From Dugong dugon (lineage: Eukaryota > Chordata > Mammalia > Sirenia > Dugongidae), in contig CM057469.1 in the NCBI GenBank assembly GCA_030035585.1, positions 117,468,650 to 117,532,649 on the forward strand: 64,000 bases of DNA, written 5' to 3'. A program made the position numbers and the translations under genes. This document shows, piece after piece, positions 10,801 through 21,664 of the stretch (positions are counted from its first letter, which is position 1; every line of letters begins with the position of its first letter). A model generated the notes under the pieces. The model had not been told where the DNA came from. It made no database searches and worked only from the letters and a program-made list of their open reading frames with translations.

Positions 10801-11690
10801 TAGAGCACCAGTTCAAAGATGAAGTCCCAGTCAGAACCTCATTGTGTCTTCCACACCAAGCAAGATGTGAGGCAAAGATTTTGTTTAAGGGAGTCAGAGA
10901 CCTGGGAGGGACTGCTGACCTACCAGCCATCTTCCATCTGACTCTAATGGGGTTAGATCTGAGATATTGGGCCCCAACTTTAAGACTTCTGGCTTTAGCC
11001 TCTGCTGGATTCTCTCAACGGATCTCTTGATCTTCCCTTTGTGTTTTTATTTCTGCATCCATTGTCTTCTGTTCCTTCTCCGCTGAGAAGATATATTTTT
11101 CTCTGCATTGTTGTTTGAGCCTGAAAAGAGGACAACAGAAAGACAGAGCTTCTTTTCATCTGAATTCAGGAAAACACGTTAGCGTGATTCTTAGCATGAA
11201 ATGGTCAAGCAAGCAAGGAGTGTATTTCTTTGGTAATTTCGTGGATCCATCTCTAAGTTTAAAAAAAAAAAAAAAGTGAGAGATATACTTTAACTTCAAG
11301 TCAAACCCTGCATTGCCAAATAGAATATCATATGGTGAAAAGTAGATATGAACAATAAAATAAAATAATAATAATAAAGTATATAAAAATTAACTAGATG
11401 TTTTTTCAGTCTTTCTGCATTTCAAATTTTTAACTTGTTAGACCAAATATTGATGGATCTGAACTCTTGCAGCTTGTATTAGTTTGTTGAATCTTTTTTT
11501 TTTGCCAAATTCCAACATAATTCCATTAATAGATTCTGTACTGTCTCACATTATATCATTTTATACATTTTTATCTACTAACTTGAATATTATTTTTTGT
11601 CTACATGAAATAATAACCTCTCTGGAAGAATGATTCTTAAATGTTGTTCAAAAAGCTTTGTATTTTTCAAAGCATTTTTCTGTTCTTTAT
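10800..11690. other. Unassigned stretch
   Basis: No element is recognised. It contains a 15-A run near 11260, a short (AATA)n patch near 11357-11380 and a T run near 11492. Confidence 0.5.
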
Positions 11691-11815
11691 CTCCTTTAAT
11701 ATTCTCAAAAACACCGTGGGCGGATTTGATCGATAATTGATGAATGAGGCAGTTGAGGCACAGAGAAAGTCAGTGACTCTCTGAGGGTCACACAGCATGT
11801 TTATGGCAGAGACAA
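11690..11815 (-). repeat. MIR SINE
   Basis: Reverse MIR core: 'gaggcagttgaggcacagag', 'ctctgagggtcacacagca', 'atggcagagac'. Confidence 0.55.
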
Positions 11816-11893
11816 CTCTGTCAGATCTCTCTTGCTTTCTCTTGGTCAAAATGTCATTTGGTGATGCAGTTTTTAGATCCAGTGCTTGTGTGA

Positions 11894-12416
11894 ACCACTG
11901 TCATAGATTGAATTATGTCCCCACAAAAATGTGTGTATCAATTTGGCTGGGCCATGATTCCCAGTATTATGTGGTTGTCCTCCATTTTGTGACTGTAATT
12001 TTATGTTAAAGGAGATTAGGGTGGGATTGTAACACCCTTACTAAAGACACATCCCTGATCCATTGTAAAAAGAGTTTTCCTGGGGGTGTGGCCTGCACCA
12101 CCTTTTATCTTACAAGAGATAAAAGGAAAGGGAGACAAGCACAGAGTTGGGGACCTCATACCACCAAGAAAGCAGTGCTGAGAGCAGAGTTCATCCTTTG
12201 GATCTGGGGTTCCTGCACAGAGAAGCTCCCAGACCAAGGGAAAACTGATGACAAGGACCTTTCTCCAGAGCTGACAGAGAAAGCCTTCCCCTGAAGCTGA
12301 TACCATGAATTTTGGCTTGTAGCCTACCAGACTGTGAGGGAATAAATTTCTCTTTGTTAAAACCATCCGCTTGTGGTATTTCTGTTATAGCAGCACTAGA
12401 TGACTAAGACAACCAC
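11894..12416 (+). mobile_element. Solo LTR, MaLR-like family (copy 1)
   Basis: The LTR occupies 11899-12411 (513 bp), begins TGTCATAG, ends TAAGACA and carries an AATAAA near 12342. It is flanked by a perfect 5-bp direct repeat accac at 11894-11898 and 12412-12416. A second copy lies at 56695-57204 and a third, nested copy in reverse at 51422-53140. The 5-bp duplication and the TG...CA ends are typical of an endogenous retrovirus LTR. No gag/pol sequence remains, so it arose by LTR-LTR recombination. The MaLR assignment is by resemblance. Confidence 0.85.
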
Positions 12417-12419
12417 CTA

Positions 12420-12684
12420 GTCACCTTCACTATTGTTCAAATCTGTTCCATTATTTGCAATATTGGACCCAGGTTGGTGGTTCCTCTCTTTAAAAAACAG
12501 ATTGTATAGTATACTACATGCCTGCATTCTAAAGCCAGCAACAGCATTCCCACAGGCTGAAAATCACTCCCAAGTCTCGGTGCGTTGTATAGTGCTTTTC
12601 ATATCATGCCAGGGTTTTATCCTCTCAGTCGTTTTGTCTGGCACAATTCAATCAAAGGTCTTACTTTAATGTGTATGTGTTATG
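12420..12684. other. Unassigned stretch
   Basis: Short spacer between the solo LTR and an L1 fragment. Nothing is recognised in it. Confidence 0.5.
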
Positions 12685-13090
12685 CTTCGACCCAGCAATT
12701 TGATTTCTAAGAATTCACCTTCAGGAAATAATATGGATGATGAGTCAAAGACACACCCGAAAAATAGATGCATTAACGAGTGTATTTATGATAACAAATA
12801 ATTGGAAATTACCTGAAGGTTCAACCACAGAGAACTGGTTGAATGAATTATGGTCAATCCACATAATGGAATATTGTATAATCTTTTTTAATGGCTATGG
12901 CGAGCATGATTTATCAACAGGGAAAGATTTCCACAATATTTTATAAAATGAAAAAATACATATATTTAGGATAGATAAGGTTTTCAAGCTTATACACCAA
13001 AATATTAATGATACTTCTGTCTGAGTGATAGAATCATGAGTCATTTATGTTTTCTTTCAGATAATTTTTTATTGTTTATAATGCCCATTT
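12685..13090 (+). repeat. Old L1 (L1M-type) 3' fragment
   Basis: Forward L1 ORF2 C-terminal remnants: 'cgacccagcaatttgatttc', then a frame (12737-12946) with NNWKLPEG... and W(S)IHIMEYCIIFF. This resembles the conserved L1 C-terminal segment that reads W-x-IxTMEYY in intact copies. It is decayed and 5'-truncated. Confidence 0.65.
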
Positions 13091-14540
13091 ATTTTCTTTT
13101 TAATCATGGAGAAGGGTAATAAAGAGGGAACAGTTTTGTTTTTTTTTAAAAACTTTGGGCAGCTACAAATTAAAAAGTTCTCTTAATGGATGTTTTGTTC
13201 AAAAGAATATTCAGTATTCTTAAAGTGTTTGAGAGTAATGCTGTTTAACAGACCCTTGTATATACAAGGATCTATTCGCTTTGTTCTGTTCATTAGACCT
13301 GGGGTGGGGGGGCATAAATGTTGAGTGGAGAATGCCCAAAATAAGTGCTATATTAAGGTAATGCGACTACTTGTATATAAAGACATCACCTAGCAATATT
13401 TTGAAATGACTTTTCCCCTGACATGACTAATGTTATGCTGTTAATTAAGTGCCTTGTTTGGAGGAATAGAATAATTGTGAAATATTTTCAATATATTCTT
13501 GTCTTTGAAGAAGAATGAATTTATCCATTTATAGAATGGATAGTACATAAAACAAATTAGTGGTTGAAACACTATCCTCAAAGCACTATTTACATCTTTA
13601 ACAAGACCATTTCATCTCCCTGGAAAATATTTATAACTGAAGCATTACTCTTAGAAATGCAGATCTGAGAGATTAACACAAAGGTAGTCCCTGGGACAGG
13701 TAACAGCATGTAGGTTTGGAGCAAATCATTTAAAATAAAAGCAGTGAGCTGTTCTATAACCCAGCAGGGGTAGTTCTCTAAAAGTGAGCCTTAGTGATCT
13801 AGTATAGGAATGGAGAGTGGCCTGAAGGCCTAAACTAGTTCACTGGATACTAGTGAGAACTAGATTTAATAATATTTTTACATTCATTTTATTAGCAAAG
13901 AAAATACACTTATCAAGTAGGAATATCAGTACGGTGGAGGGGGATTGCACTAGACCAACTTAACTGGCCGCTTTCACCTTGTATCCCTTCTACCTACAGC
14001 AGGGGGATGGCAAGTGTTCAGCTAAAGGGCCAACTCTAATCAATTACCCAATGTATTAAGAAGGATTCTGAGGCAAACTGTAGTTTCTATGGGAAAATGC
14101 ACCATGACAAATTGGTGATGTTGTCGAGAAAAACTTGAACGCTGTTTCAAGTTAAAACAGAGAAGTTTATTAAGGGCTTAAAACAATTGCAACTGAGGAA
14201 CTACATAGCCCATTGAAAATGGAGCCATATAGTCCTGGGACAGTTTCATTATACAAGTATTCTTACGGGGTAGAAAGAGGAACTAAACCATAGGGAGGGC
14301 AGTTACAGGAAAATCAATGAATATTGTAATAATCACACTCTGACTGGTTATTGATTGTTAATAGTATCGTTAGTGATTACAGATAGTTTTACAGGATGCT
14401 TACATCATGGTCACAAAATGCTTACATGTAATTTCTTCGTCTATCTTGTCAAAAATCTCTTGTTTCCACAGCACCCAGACAGCACTCATCTTGAGTACGT
14501 GTAGTTTGAGGGGTGAAGATGGTCACTTGGTTTTGGTTAA
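13090..14540. other. Unassigned 1.45 kb, with a possible conserved block
   Basis: No repeat is recognised apart from a T run near 13137-13148. The part at about 13320-13560 is AT-rich and of mixed complexity, with homeodomain-type TTAATTAA at 13440-13447. It looks like unique sequence. Its conservation cannot be judged from one genome. Confidence 0.45.
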
Positions 14541-15136
14541 GACCCCGTCTTAGGCTGGGTTCTCTAGAGAAGCAAAACCAGTAAAGCATATAAATATATA
14601 TATATAAAGAGAGAGAGAGAGAGAGATTTATATCAAGGAAACAGCTCACACGACTGTAGAGGCTGGAACGTCCCAAGTCCGTGGGTCAGGATAGAGGCTT
14701 GTTCTGATTCATGTAGCCACAGTGGCTGGTGAACCCAAGATGGTCAGGTCAGACAGCAGGGCTTTTCTCACTGGCTGCGAAGATTGATGAATACCGAGAT
14801 CTCCAGGCAAGACGGCAGGTAAGCTGCTGGCTCAAGTCCCAAGAACTGGAGGTCAGAAGAACAGGAGCCAGCTGAAGGATCCAGTCCAAGCAAAAGCCCA
14901 GGAGCCTTGCCAGAGAGTCCATCCATATTAGATGCAGGCCACACCCCTAAGGAAACTCCCCTTTGAGTGACTGGCGACTTACAGCAGATCCTATCATGGA
15001 GGTGATCACATTATACCAAATCTCATCGTCAAAATGATCACATTATCATATGACTGCCAAACAACATCAGCACTGCCAAACAACTGAAAATCATAGCCCA
15101 GCCAAGTTGACACACAACCTTAATGATCACAGACCC
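14541..15136 (-). mobile_element. Solo LTR, ERVL/MLT2-type
   Basis: Element 14546-15131 (586 bp) is flanked by a perfect 5-bp direct repeat gaccc at 14541-14545 and 15132-15136. In reverse orientation it shows the MLT2-style ends 'ggctgggttctctagagaag' and 'agccaagttgacacacaac'. It also carries an internal (TA)n(GA)n microsatellite at about 14590-14626. The first base pair reads CG rather than the expected TG, probably by mutation. Confidence 0.8.
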
Positions 15137-15757
15137 CTCGGAAAATATGGTTTCACATCCTAGTTTTGAACACCAAGGAAAAACATTTTTCTTAAAAAAC
15201 ATAGCTGTTAGTCTACAATCCAGATTAAAATTAGATAACGTGGTCAGCATATTATGCCTCTGTCTCACCGACTGCACCGAAAGTTGTCTTTTCCTGACTC
15301 GGTGATATCCGTCATAGTTAGGGATAGGAGAGCAATGATATTTATTTGACATATTCACCACTCAAAGGAAAGGAAACTCATAAATAATAGCTGGATGGAG
15401 TTGGAAAATTTGTGATTTTTTTATGATGATGGTATGATTATGACAGGCATAAACTATTGGCTTCATTGACCTAATCTCTCTGATTAAAACCATTGTTTAT
15501 GGAACTATAAAAAATGTGTATGTCCTGTAAACCTGGGCAAATCAAGGTCAGTTTTGAACTGGGGTTGAGACTTTGGAGTCTGTGGTGTGTTCTATGGAAG
15601 ACCGAGAAACTCTCTTTTTTTGAGCTATCCCTCAGAAGCGTTCTGCATAAAGCTCAAGCTTATGTATAGTCCCCCTGGGCTGAATGCAGAGTCCCAAAGG
15701 CAATGGAAAGACTTCCTTAAGATCACTCAGAACAATAAGCTCTTGGTTTTGTAGGTG
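15137..15757. other. Unassigned stretch
   Basis: About 620 bp of unique-looking sequence without a recognised repeat or exon. Confidence 0.5.
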
Positions 15758-15966
15758 CTTTAATGTTAAAAACAAAAAAACAAAAAAACAAAAACCGAAC
15801 CCATTGCCATCAAGTCCATTCAGACTCACAGTGACCTTACAGGACAGAGTAGAACTGCCCCATAAACAGTTTCCAAGGAGCACCTGGTAGATTCGAACTG
15901 CTGACCTTTTGGTTAGCAGCTATAGCTCTTAACTACTATACCACCAGGGTTTCCACTTTAATGTTA
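15758..15966 (-). repeat. AfroSINE with 11-bp TSD
   Basis: SINE 15769-15955 in reverse, with an A-rich (CAAAAAA)n-like tail at its left end and the tRNA-like head at the right (taccaccagggtttcc). The perfect direct repeat ctttaatgtta is at 15758-15768 and 15956-15966. Confidence 0.95.
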
Positions 15967-16334
15967 GCAAAGATAATGCTCACAGCACCTAAGAATATTC
16001 GGATGGACTCCCTGTCATACTGATACAGGAATAGAAGTCTGGAGAAGAGAAAATGATGTCACACAGTCTGTCAATCATACAACCCAGACACAGATGCACG
16101 CCTCTTCCTCATTCCGTGTTCTTGCACTGGTAGGAGAGAAGTTCAACAAGTGTTTGCAGAGTATGCAGACCAGTGTTTTGTTCTTTTATGTGACTCTCAA
16201 ACTCACAGCATTTTCATTAAGTACTTGGCAGAGTTTTACAGACCAGCCGAAAAAAGGTATTATGTGTGTGTACCCACATTTGAAGGGAGAGGAGAGGGGA
16301 GATGAGGAAAACAAATAGGTGGAACTAAAAGTCA
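15967..16334. other. Unassigned stretch
   Basis: No repeat or exon signal is recognised. Confidence 0.5.
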
Positions 16335-16420
16335 CAGCCCTGAAAACCCTGTAGAGCAGTTCTGCTCTGCACGCAGGCGGTCACCGTGAGTCGGCATCCA
16401 CTCGATGGTAACTAAAAGCA
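16335..16420 (+). repeat. AfroSINE 3' fragment
   Basis: The forward 3' half only: 'aaaaccctgtagagcagttc', 'cggtcaccgtgagtcggcat', 'actcgatggtaactaa'. The tRNA-like head is absent. Confidence 0.7.
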
Positions 16421-16424
16421 GCAA

Positions 16425-16868
16425 CATCTTCCCAGCAGTAAAAATAAATATGCATGCATTTGACATTTCCCCATAGGCTTTTTCACAAATGAGCAGACTT
16501 ACTGACTTTATTTTAAACCTGTCAAGAGAATATTTATTATTATTTTTTTGAGAATATTTATTATTGATAATTACTTTTAAATAGATGGTAAAGGACAGAA
16601 TGATTTATTCATAGATAATTTAAAACACTTGGAAAAACTACAGTATTCTCTATAACATAGGAAGGTAATGTAATCACGAACCTTTCACACACTAGGTGTT
16701 CAAAAATTGTTTTGTTTTTTTTAAACTATATGCTTTGCTGTATGATGCAAAAGGTATCACTTTGCAAAAATATTTGCATTTCTGAGAATGTAAATGCCAC
16801 TTTTGCAAAAAAAATCAAATGCTAAATGCCTGCAGAATGCTGATTAGTTAAGACATTCACATGATTCG
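16425..16868. other. Unassigned, AT-rich
   Basis: No repeat family is recognised. A short duplication 'gagaatatttattat' occurs at about 16527-16541 and 16550-16564. Confidence 0.5.
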
Positions 16869-17043
16869 ATAACGCAAATCCCACTGCCGTCGAGTCGATT
16901 CCGACTCATAAAGACCCTCTAGGAGAGAGTAGAACTGCCCCACAGGGTTTCCAAGGAGCACCTGGCGGATTTGAACTGCCAGCCTTTTGGTTAGCAGCCG
17001 TAGCTCTTAACCACTATGCCACCAGGAGTTCCATAAAGCAAAT
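16869..17043 (-). repeat. AfroSINE with 11-bp TSD
   Basis: SINE 16880-17032 in reverse, little diverged (actgccgtcgagtcgattcc, gccgtagctcttaaccacta). The direct repeat ataacgcaaat at 16869-16879 matches ataaagcaaat at 17033-17043 with one mismatch. Confidence 0.93.
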
Positions 17044-17299
17044 AGTCACCTTAAGTACATCCTATTATAAAAAATATATATATACATATATGCAGATATG
17101 AAAATCCTTCTACCTTCTACTGATTACAAAATATAGCCTGTATGGGCGTGAGAGAAACAAATAGCAAACCCCAAGATCTTTCCCTTCCCTTTCTGGGGCT
17201 CCTCCCCCAGCTTCCCTGCAGCAGACTGAGGACCTCACCATTCTGGGCTCCCCTCAGACTTGGCACATCCTTCCATAACATCGATCCACTGCCTACCCA

Positions 17300-17380
17300 C
17301 CAAGACTATGAGATTTTTGAAGGCAAGGACTACTCCTTGGTCATCTTTTCTTCTTTGACATCCAAAAAAATACCGATTCT
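17300..17380 (+). repeat. Possible L2 3' fragment
   Basis: The text 'gactatgagatttttgaagg' followed by 'caaggactactccttggtca' resembles the L2 3' region. Short match. Confidence 0.35.
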
Positions 17381-17407
17381 GATATATAATCAGTAATTGT
17401 GTAAAAC

Positions 17408-17612
17408 AAAGGTCCCTAGGTGGCACAAACCGTTTTTGCTGGGCTACTAACTGAAGGGTTGGTGGTTTAAACCCATCCAGTGGCTCCATGGGAGAAAGGC
17501 CTGGTAAACTGTTCCATAAAGATTACAGCCAAAAAAACTGTATGGAGCTCAGTTCTACCCTGTAACACATGGGATTGCCATGAGTCTGGATCTACTTCAC
17601 GGCAACAGATAA
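17408..17612 (+). repeat. AfroSINE, long subtype
   Basis: Forward copy: head 'aggtccctaggtggcacaaa' and 'gggctactaactgaagggtt', middle 'tccataaagattacagcc', tail 'ggatctacttcacggcaaca'. A short direct repeat taattgt flanks it (about 17393 and 17611). Confidence 0.87.
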
Positions 17613-17619
17613 TTGTCAC

Positions 17620-17789
17620 ATGAGTGAAAGAGATCAAGAATCTTTGCTCTATGTCATGATTCTAAAAGGCTCTGCCCATAGTCTGATCTAGACTCTATCT
17701 GAGGATTCCTGGTCTGGAGACTTGGGGTGGATGCTAACTACAGCACATTTAGACTATGCAGAGGCACTACGGGGGCAACACCTTACTTA
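17620..17789. other. Unassigned spacer
   Basis: Nothing is recognised between the SINE and the LTR-like block. Confidence 0.4.
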
Positions 17790-18275
17790 GGCTGTTACCC
17801 AAAGCAGGTTCTGCTTAGTGCAGCTTCTCGTCAATAAAGACACACTGAGGTGAGGGGGGAGGAATAGTGTTTATTGCAAGCATGCAGGCAAAGAACAAGG
17901 AAGTGTATACCTCAAACCATCTCCCTGAACAAAGGGAGGCAGAACCTTTTATTCTGTCTCTCACAAGGAAGTACATATGAACATTATGGACTACATAGGT
18001 TATCAAGGCATGCAGGAATAGTAAGACAAATTGTATTTTTCCTTTGGCATGTAGGCTAGTAAACTGGGTTTGACTGACTTGAGCCACACCCAGTGCTTTG
18101 AGGACAATGGACAGGAGGGGGCCGGTTCCCGCTGGGTCTGAGCTGCTTCCAGTTGAGCCACACCCATGACCATCACTTAAGCTTTTGTTTGCTAATGACC
18201 GAGCAGCTGCTGGCTTCCTTGGCCATCAGGGCCAGGTCGGCAGTCCAGAAGATGACAGCGGTGACATATTCTAAC
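17790..18275 (-). mobile_element. Putative ERV LTR (block A)
   Basis: It starts TGTTACCC, then 'caggttctgcttagtgcagc', a reverse AATAAA near 17868, and a block repeating 'gagccacaccca' at about 18080 and 18154. Its first 90 bp align by eye with the first 90 bp of block B. This suggests two LTRs of one family in reverse orientation. No retroviral genes are seen. Family unknown to me. Confidence 0.4.
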
Positions 18276-18474
18276 AAATCATACATCTCCATCACTCAAT
18301 TGTAGTTTCCATTTAATCTAGACATTGGAAGCTCTCACTGAGCTCTGAGTCTTGACTACCTTTGACTCTATAGCACATTTGGATTTTAGTGCCCCAGCTA
18401 GCTACAGTACTTGGTGAGCTCCTGATACTGGCTCGAGCGTGTTTACTGGCCATCGTTTAAGTTCTTTCACTTCT

Positions 18475-19400
18475 GTGTTGCTCGGTGGAAACCCCAGGTT
18501 CTGCTCGGCATAACTAAGCCAATAAATGAGAGGCCAAGGTGGGAGAATAAAGTCACCTTCATTTCACTGCACAAGGAAAGGAGCAATCGGGGCTGTTGCC
18601 TCCAAGACTAGTCACAGAGAGCAGACAAGGAAATGGAAATTCATCATGAATATTCAGTATTGACCTTCAAGCAGGCGACCAGAGTGTGGGGATGACCAAG
18701 CATTTTCTTTAGACATGGGTTCGATTATCTGGGATGGAGGAAGAGGTCGGGTTTTCCTTCATTAGCATGTTAAGCCTCCACCCAGAGCTGGGGCGCTTAT
18801 ATGTATGTTTCACTGAATGAGATAATAATAATAATAAAAAAAAAAAACCCATTGCAATCGAGTTGATTCCGACTCATAGTGACCCTATAGGACGGAGTAG
18901 AACTGCACCATAGGGTTTCCAAGGAGCACCTGGTGGATTCGAACTGCCAGCCTTTTGGTTAGCAGCCGTAGCTCTTAACTACTATGCCACCAGGGTTTCT
19001 GAATGAGCTGATAGGTCACTTAAAATGCCAAGATGGCGTTGAAAATCTGCTAAAACTGGTTGAGGCCATCTATGGCCTGTTTCGTGGTTATTAAGGACAA
19101 TTTCAGAGGAATGTACAACCTGTTCTGCTTGGTGTAGGATAAGCCAGAGCAGGTATCTCTTGGAGGGTTGGGCTCTGAGGCCGCCTGCCTCACCTGGAAA
19201 TATTTTTTCTAAGCTTCCTAAAGTACAGTCAGCTGAAGGCTCCATTTAGCTGGATGCCCGCGATGGCTCATTCCCTTGAGTGGCAGTTTCTCTGTCTGTC
19301 AGCTGGGAGCTCAGCCAAGCACCGACGTGGGCTCTCCAGCATGGTGGTCTCAGGGAAGTTGGAATTCTAAAATGGTGGCTGGTTTCCCCCAGAGCATGGG
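18475..19400 (-). mobile_element. Putative ERV LTR (block B), carrying a SINE
   Basis: It starts TGTTGCTCGG, then 'caggttctgctcggcataac' and 'gccaataaatgagaggccaa', in the same order as block A. It is relatively GC-rich, without coding motifs, and interrupted by an AfroSINE at 18822-18998. The right boundary is uncertain because no terminal repeat or TSD could be fixed. Confidence 0.4.
18813..19007 (-). repeat. AfroSINE with 9-bp TSD
   Basis: SINE 18822-18998 in reverse, with a (TAA)n plus A12 tail and little divergence (ttgcaatcgagttgattccg, agccgtagctcttaactact). The direct repeat ctgaatgag lies at 18813-18821 and 18999-19007. It lies inside block B and is therefore younger than it. Confidence 0.95.
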
Positions 19401-19499
19401 TTCCAAGGGAACCAGGCAGAAGCTGCGTGGCCTTTTCTGACTTAGCCTTGGAAGTTGTGCAGTGTCCCTCTGCCATATCCTATAGGTCAGAGCGGTCAT

Positions 19500-19895
19500 A
19501 GCCTTCCCAGATTCAAGGGAGGGGACGTAGACCCCACCTATCTATGAGAGGGATGTGAAAATAGTGTGGTGTATATTTTAAAACTGCCACCATCTCCTTT
19601 TCTCAAAATCAATGATCTCTGCTTTTTTTGTGTGTGTGTGGTGGCAATAGTTTAGCAAAATTTTGTTGGTTTCATCATATCTTTCTTAAGCTTTCCAAAA
19701 GTACCACAAGTGGTAATGTTTTAAAAATACTTCTTTCAACAGATGCATATCAAGTGTCCATTATAAACCATGAGGATTTTGCAAGAATCCCACCACACTA
19801 ATTAAATAATTGAGCAACCCTACAAGTTACTGTCAAATCGCCGTCAACAATCACTATCTAAATCTAAAGCACATTTCCCCACTGCCACATCATTA
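19500..19895. other. Unassigned stretch
   Basis: No repeat is recognised. Only a short (TG)n patch near 19630 is notable. Confidence 0.5.
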
Positions 19896-20480
19896 ACTCT
19901 TGTATCTCAACTTGTATTCATCCTCTTGAATATCAGATGCTGTTTTTCTGAGTTTGTCCAGCGTGGTAGTGCCATGCCTTTCAATAGCTGCCACAAGGAG
20001 CACAGTTCGTTTCACTCTGAGCTGCACCATCTGGATTGGGGGCATAGAGATATATCCAAGTGAAATTTCATGAAAATGAGCCATGGAAGAAAAAATGCGT
20101 ATTGTTAATCTTTGGGGAAACAATAGAATGGAAATAAAGATGGCATATTTTTCCAGTGTAATGAACCTCGACAGTTTCCATTGTGGCTGCCGGAGCGGGT
20201 TTGATTGCCAGTTGTTAAATGAGCCTGCATCCCGAAAAGTGGGAGTAGAGCACTCAGCAGAGCAGCAGACAGATGATGTTTGCTTTAAATAGAGAGATTA
20301 AACCATTGAAAATATCATTAAGGACAGTTTCACAGAAGCCACGTTTCCCAAGGCAGCAGGTAGGATCTGCCCTTTCCTCCCCCTTCTTGTTTCCTGAGAA
20401 CTATGCAGAATAAAGCAGGTTCTAATGAGGGCCATTATCCACAAATCTAAACACAATGTTAATAAAAGGAAGATTCAGGA
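19896..20480. other. Unique block, candidate conserved element
   Basis: No repeat similarity is seen. On the minus strand 19893-20123 is open for 76 codons with an even, protein-like composition. Its internal ATG at 20030 directly follows a CAG at 20033-20031. I do not recognise the peptide. The right half (20225-20480) is mixed-complexity AT-rich sequence. It could be a regulatory element, an old processed-gene scrap or chance. Confidence 0.35.
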
Positions 20481-20599
20481 GCAATTGGGGAATTTGCCGA
20501 GAAGCCTTGCCAGGCCACCCTTCCCTCCTCAGTAATTTCTGGATTGGTCTTGACTCCACTACTAGTTCCTGGAGAATTCACTAGTCACATGCCCAGGAG

Positions 20600-20900
20600 A
20601 GATTATTGTTGTTGTTAGTTGGAGTCATGTAGAGCAGAACGGTCCAGTTGGTCTGCTCAAGTCCATTGCTGTGGCCACTGTGTATTTTGAGTGCCTTTCA
20701 GCTTAGCAGTCTCATCTTCCAGCACTGTATTAGACAACACTCTGTGATCCATAGCATTTTCGTTGGCCCATTTTTGGAAGTAAATCGCCAGGCTTTTCTT
20801 CTTACTCTGTCATAATCTGTAAGCTCCACTGAAACCTTTCCACCATGGAAGACCCTGCTGGTATTTGAAAAATTGGTGGCATAGCTTCCAACATCATAGC
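20600..20900 (-). repeat. Old AfroSINE-related repeat
   Basis: It starts ttgttgttgttag. Features shared with the copy at 545-735 include 'gatccatagcattttcgttgg', 'ccaggcttttcttctta' and 'cactgaaacctttcca'. It is highly diverged. Confidence 0.5.
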
Positions 20901-20904
20901 AGCA

Positions 20905-21226
20905 AGTAAGCTACCACAGTAAAACAAATTGCTTGACAAGTGGTGACAGGAGAGGTTAAAAACCCAGAAATGCCTTCATGAAGTCACTCTGACCCTCAAG
21001 ATACATGTCTCCAACCACAGGAAAAAGAAGTCACAAAGAATTTATTTATAGGTTCTCAGAGGATGAAACCTCCTATATATATATAATAGGACAGACAACA
21101 AAAGATAAATATATCCCCCAAGTAGCTCTCTTCTCCCTGCCTGGATCCAGTTTCCCACCATTAGAATCACTGCTGGGTCGAAGCTGTGATGTTCAAAGTT
21201 TTTACAGAACTCTAATTTGGAAACAC
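20905..21226. other. Unassigned stretch
   Basis: Unique-looking spacer. The 80-codon frame at 21005-21247 runs into the RTE insertion and is not a gene. Confidence 0.5.
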
Positions 21227-21480
21227 AATCTTATTTGTTGTTCTTAGATGCTGTTGAGTCGTTTCCAACTCATAGTGACCCTATGCACAACAGAACGAAA
21301 CACTGCCCAGTCCTGTGCCACCCTCACAATCATTGTTACGCTTGAGCCCATTGTTGAAACCACTGTGTCAATCCATCTTGTTGAGGGTCTTCCTCTTTTT
21401 CGATGATCCTCTATTTACCAAGCATGATATCCTTCTCTAGGGAGTGATCCCTCCTGATAATGTATCCCAAATCTTATTTG
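21227..21480 (-). mobile_element. RTE LINE 3'-end insertion with 11-bp TSD
   Basis: Insert 21238-21469 (232 bp) is the RTE 3' terminus in reverse (ttcttagatgctgttgagtc, cgcttgagcccattgttgaa, accaagcatgatatccttct). The perfect direct repeat aatcttatttg is at 21227-21237 and 21470-21480. It is severely 5'-truncated, as expected for target-primed insertion. Confidence 0.93.
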
Positions 21481-21664
21481 GAAGCCCAGTATACAAAGCA
21501 GCTAGAAATGGAGCTGTTCTGACAGAGGGGGACAACTCAGAGCCATCCACATCCCAGGCAGCAAGGGTGCCCTCAGCAACCAATGCCTGGGACTTGTCCC
21601 CCTAAGGCTCCAAAGAAAATGCTTTTATAGTTTTATAAGTTGAACAATTTTTCACAATCTCTAT

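Noticed and set aside
12088..12294. Similar short frames at 12088-12294 and 56900-57130 suggesting a conserved peptide
   Set aside because: The similarity reflects two copies of the same solo LTR, not a gene.
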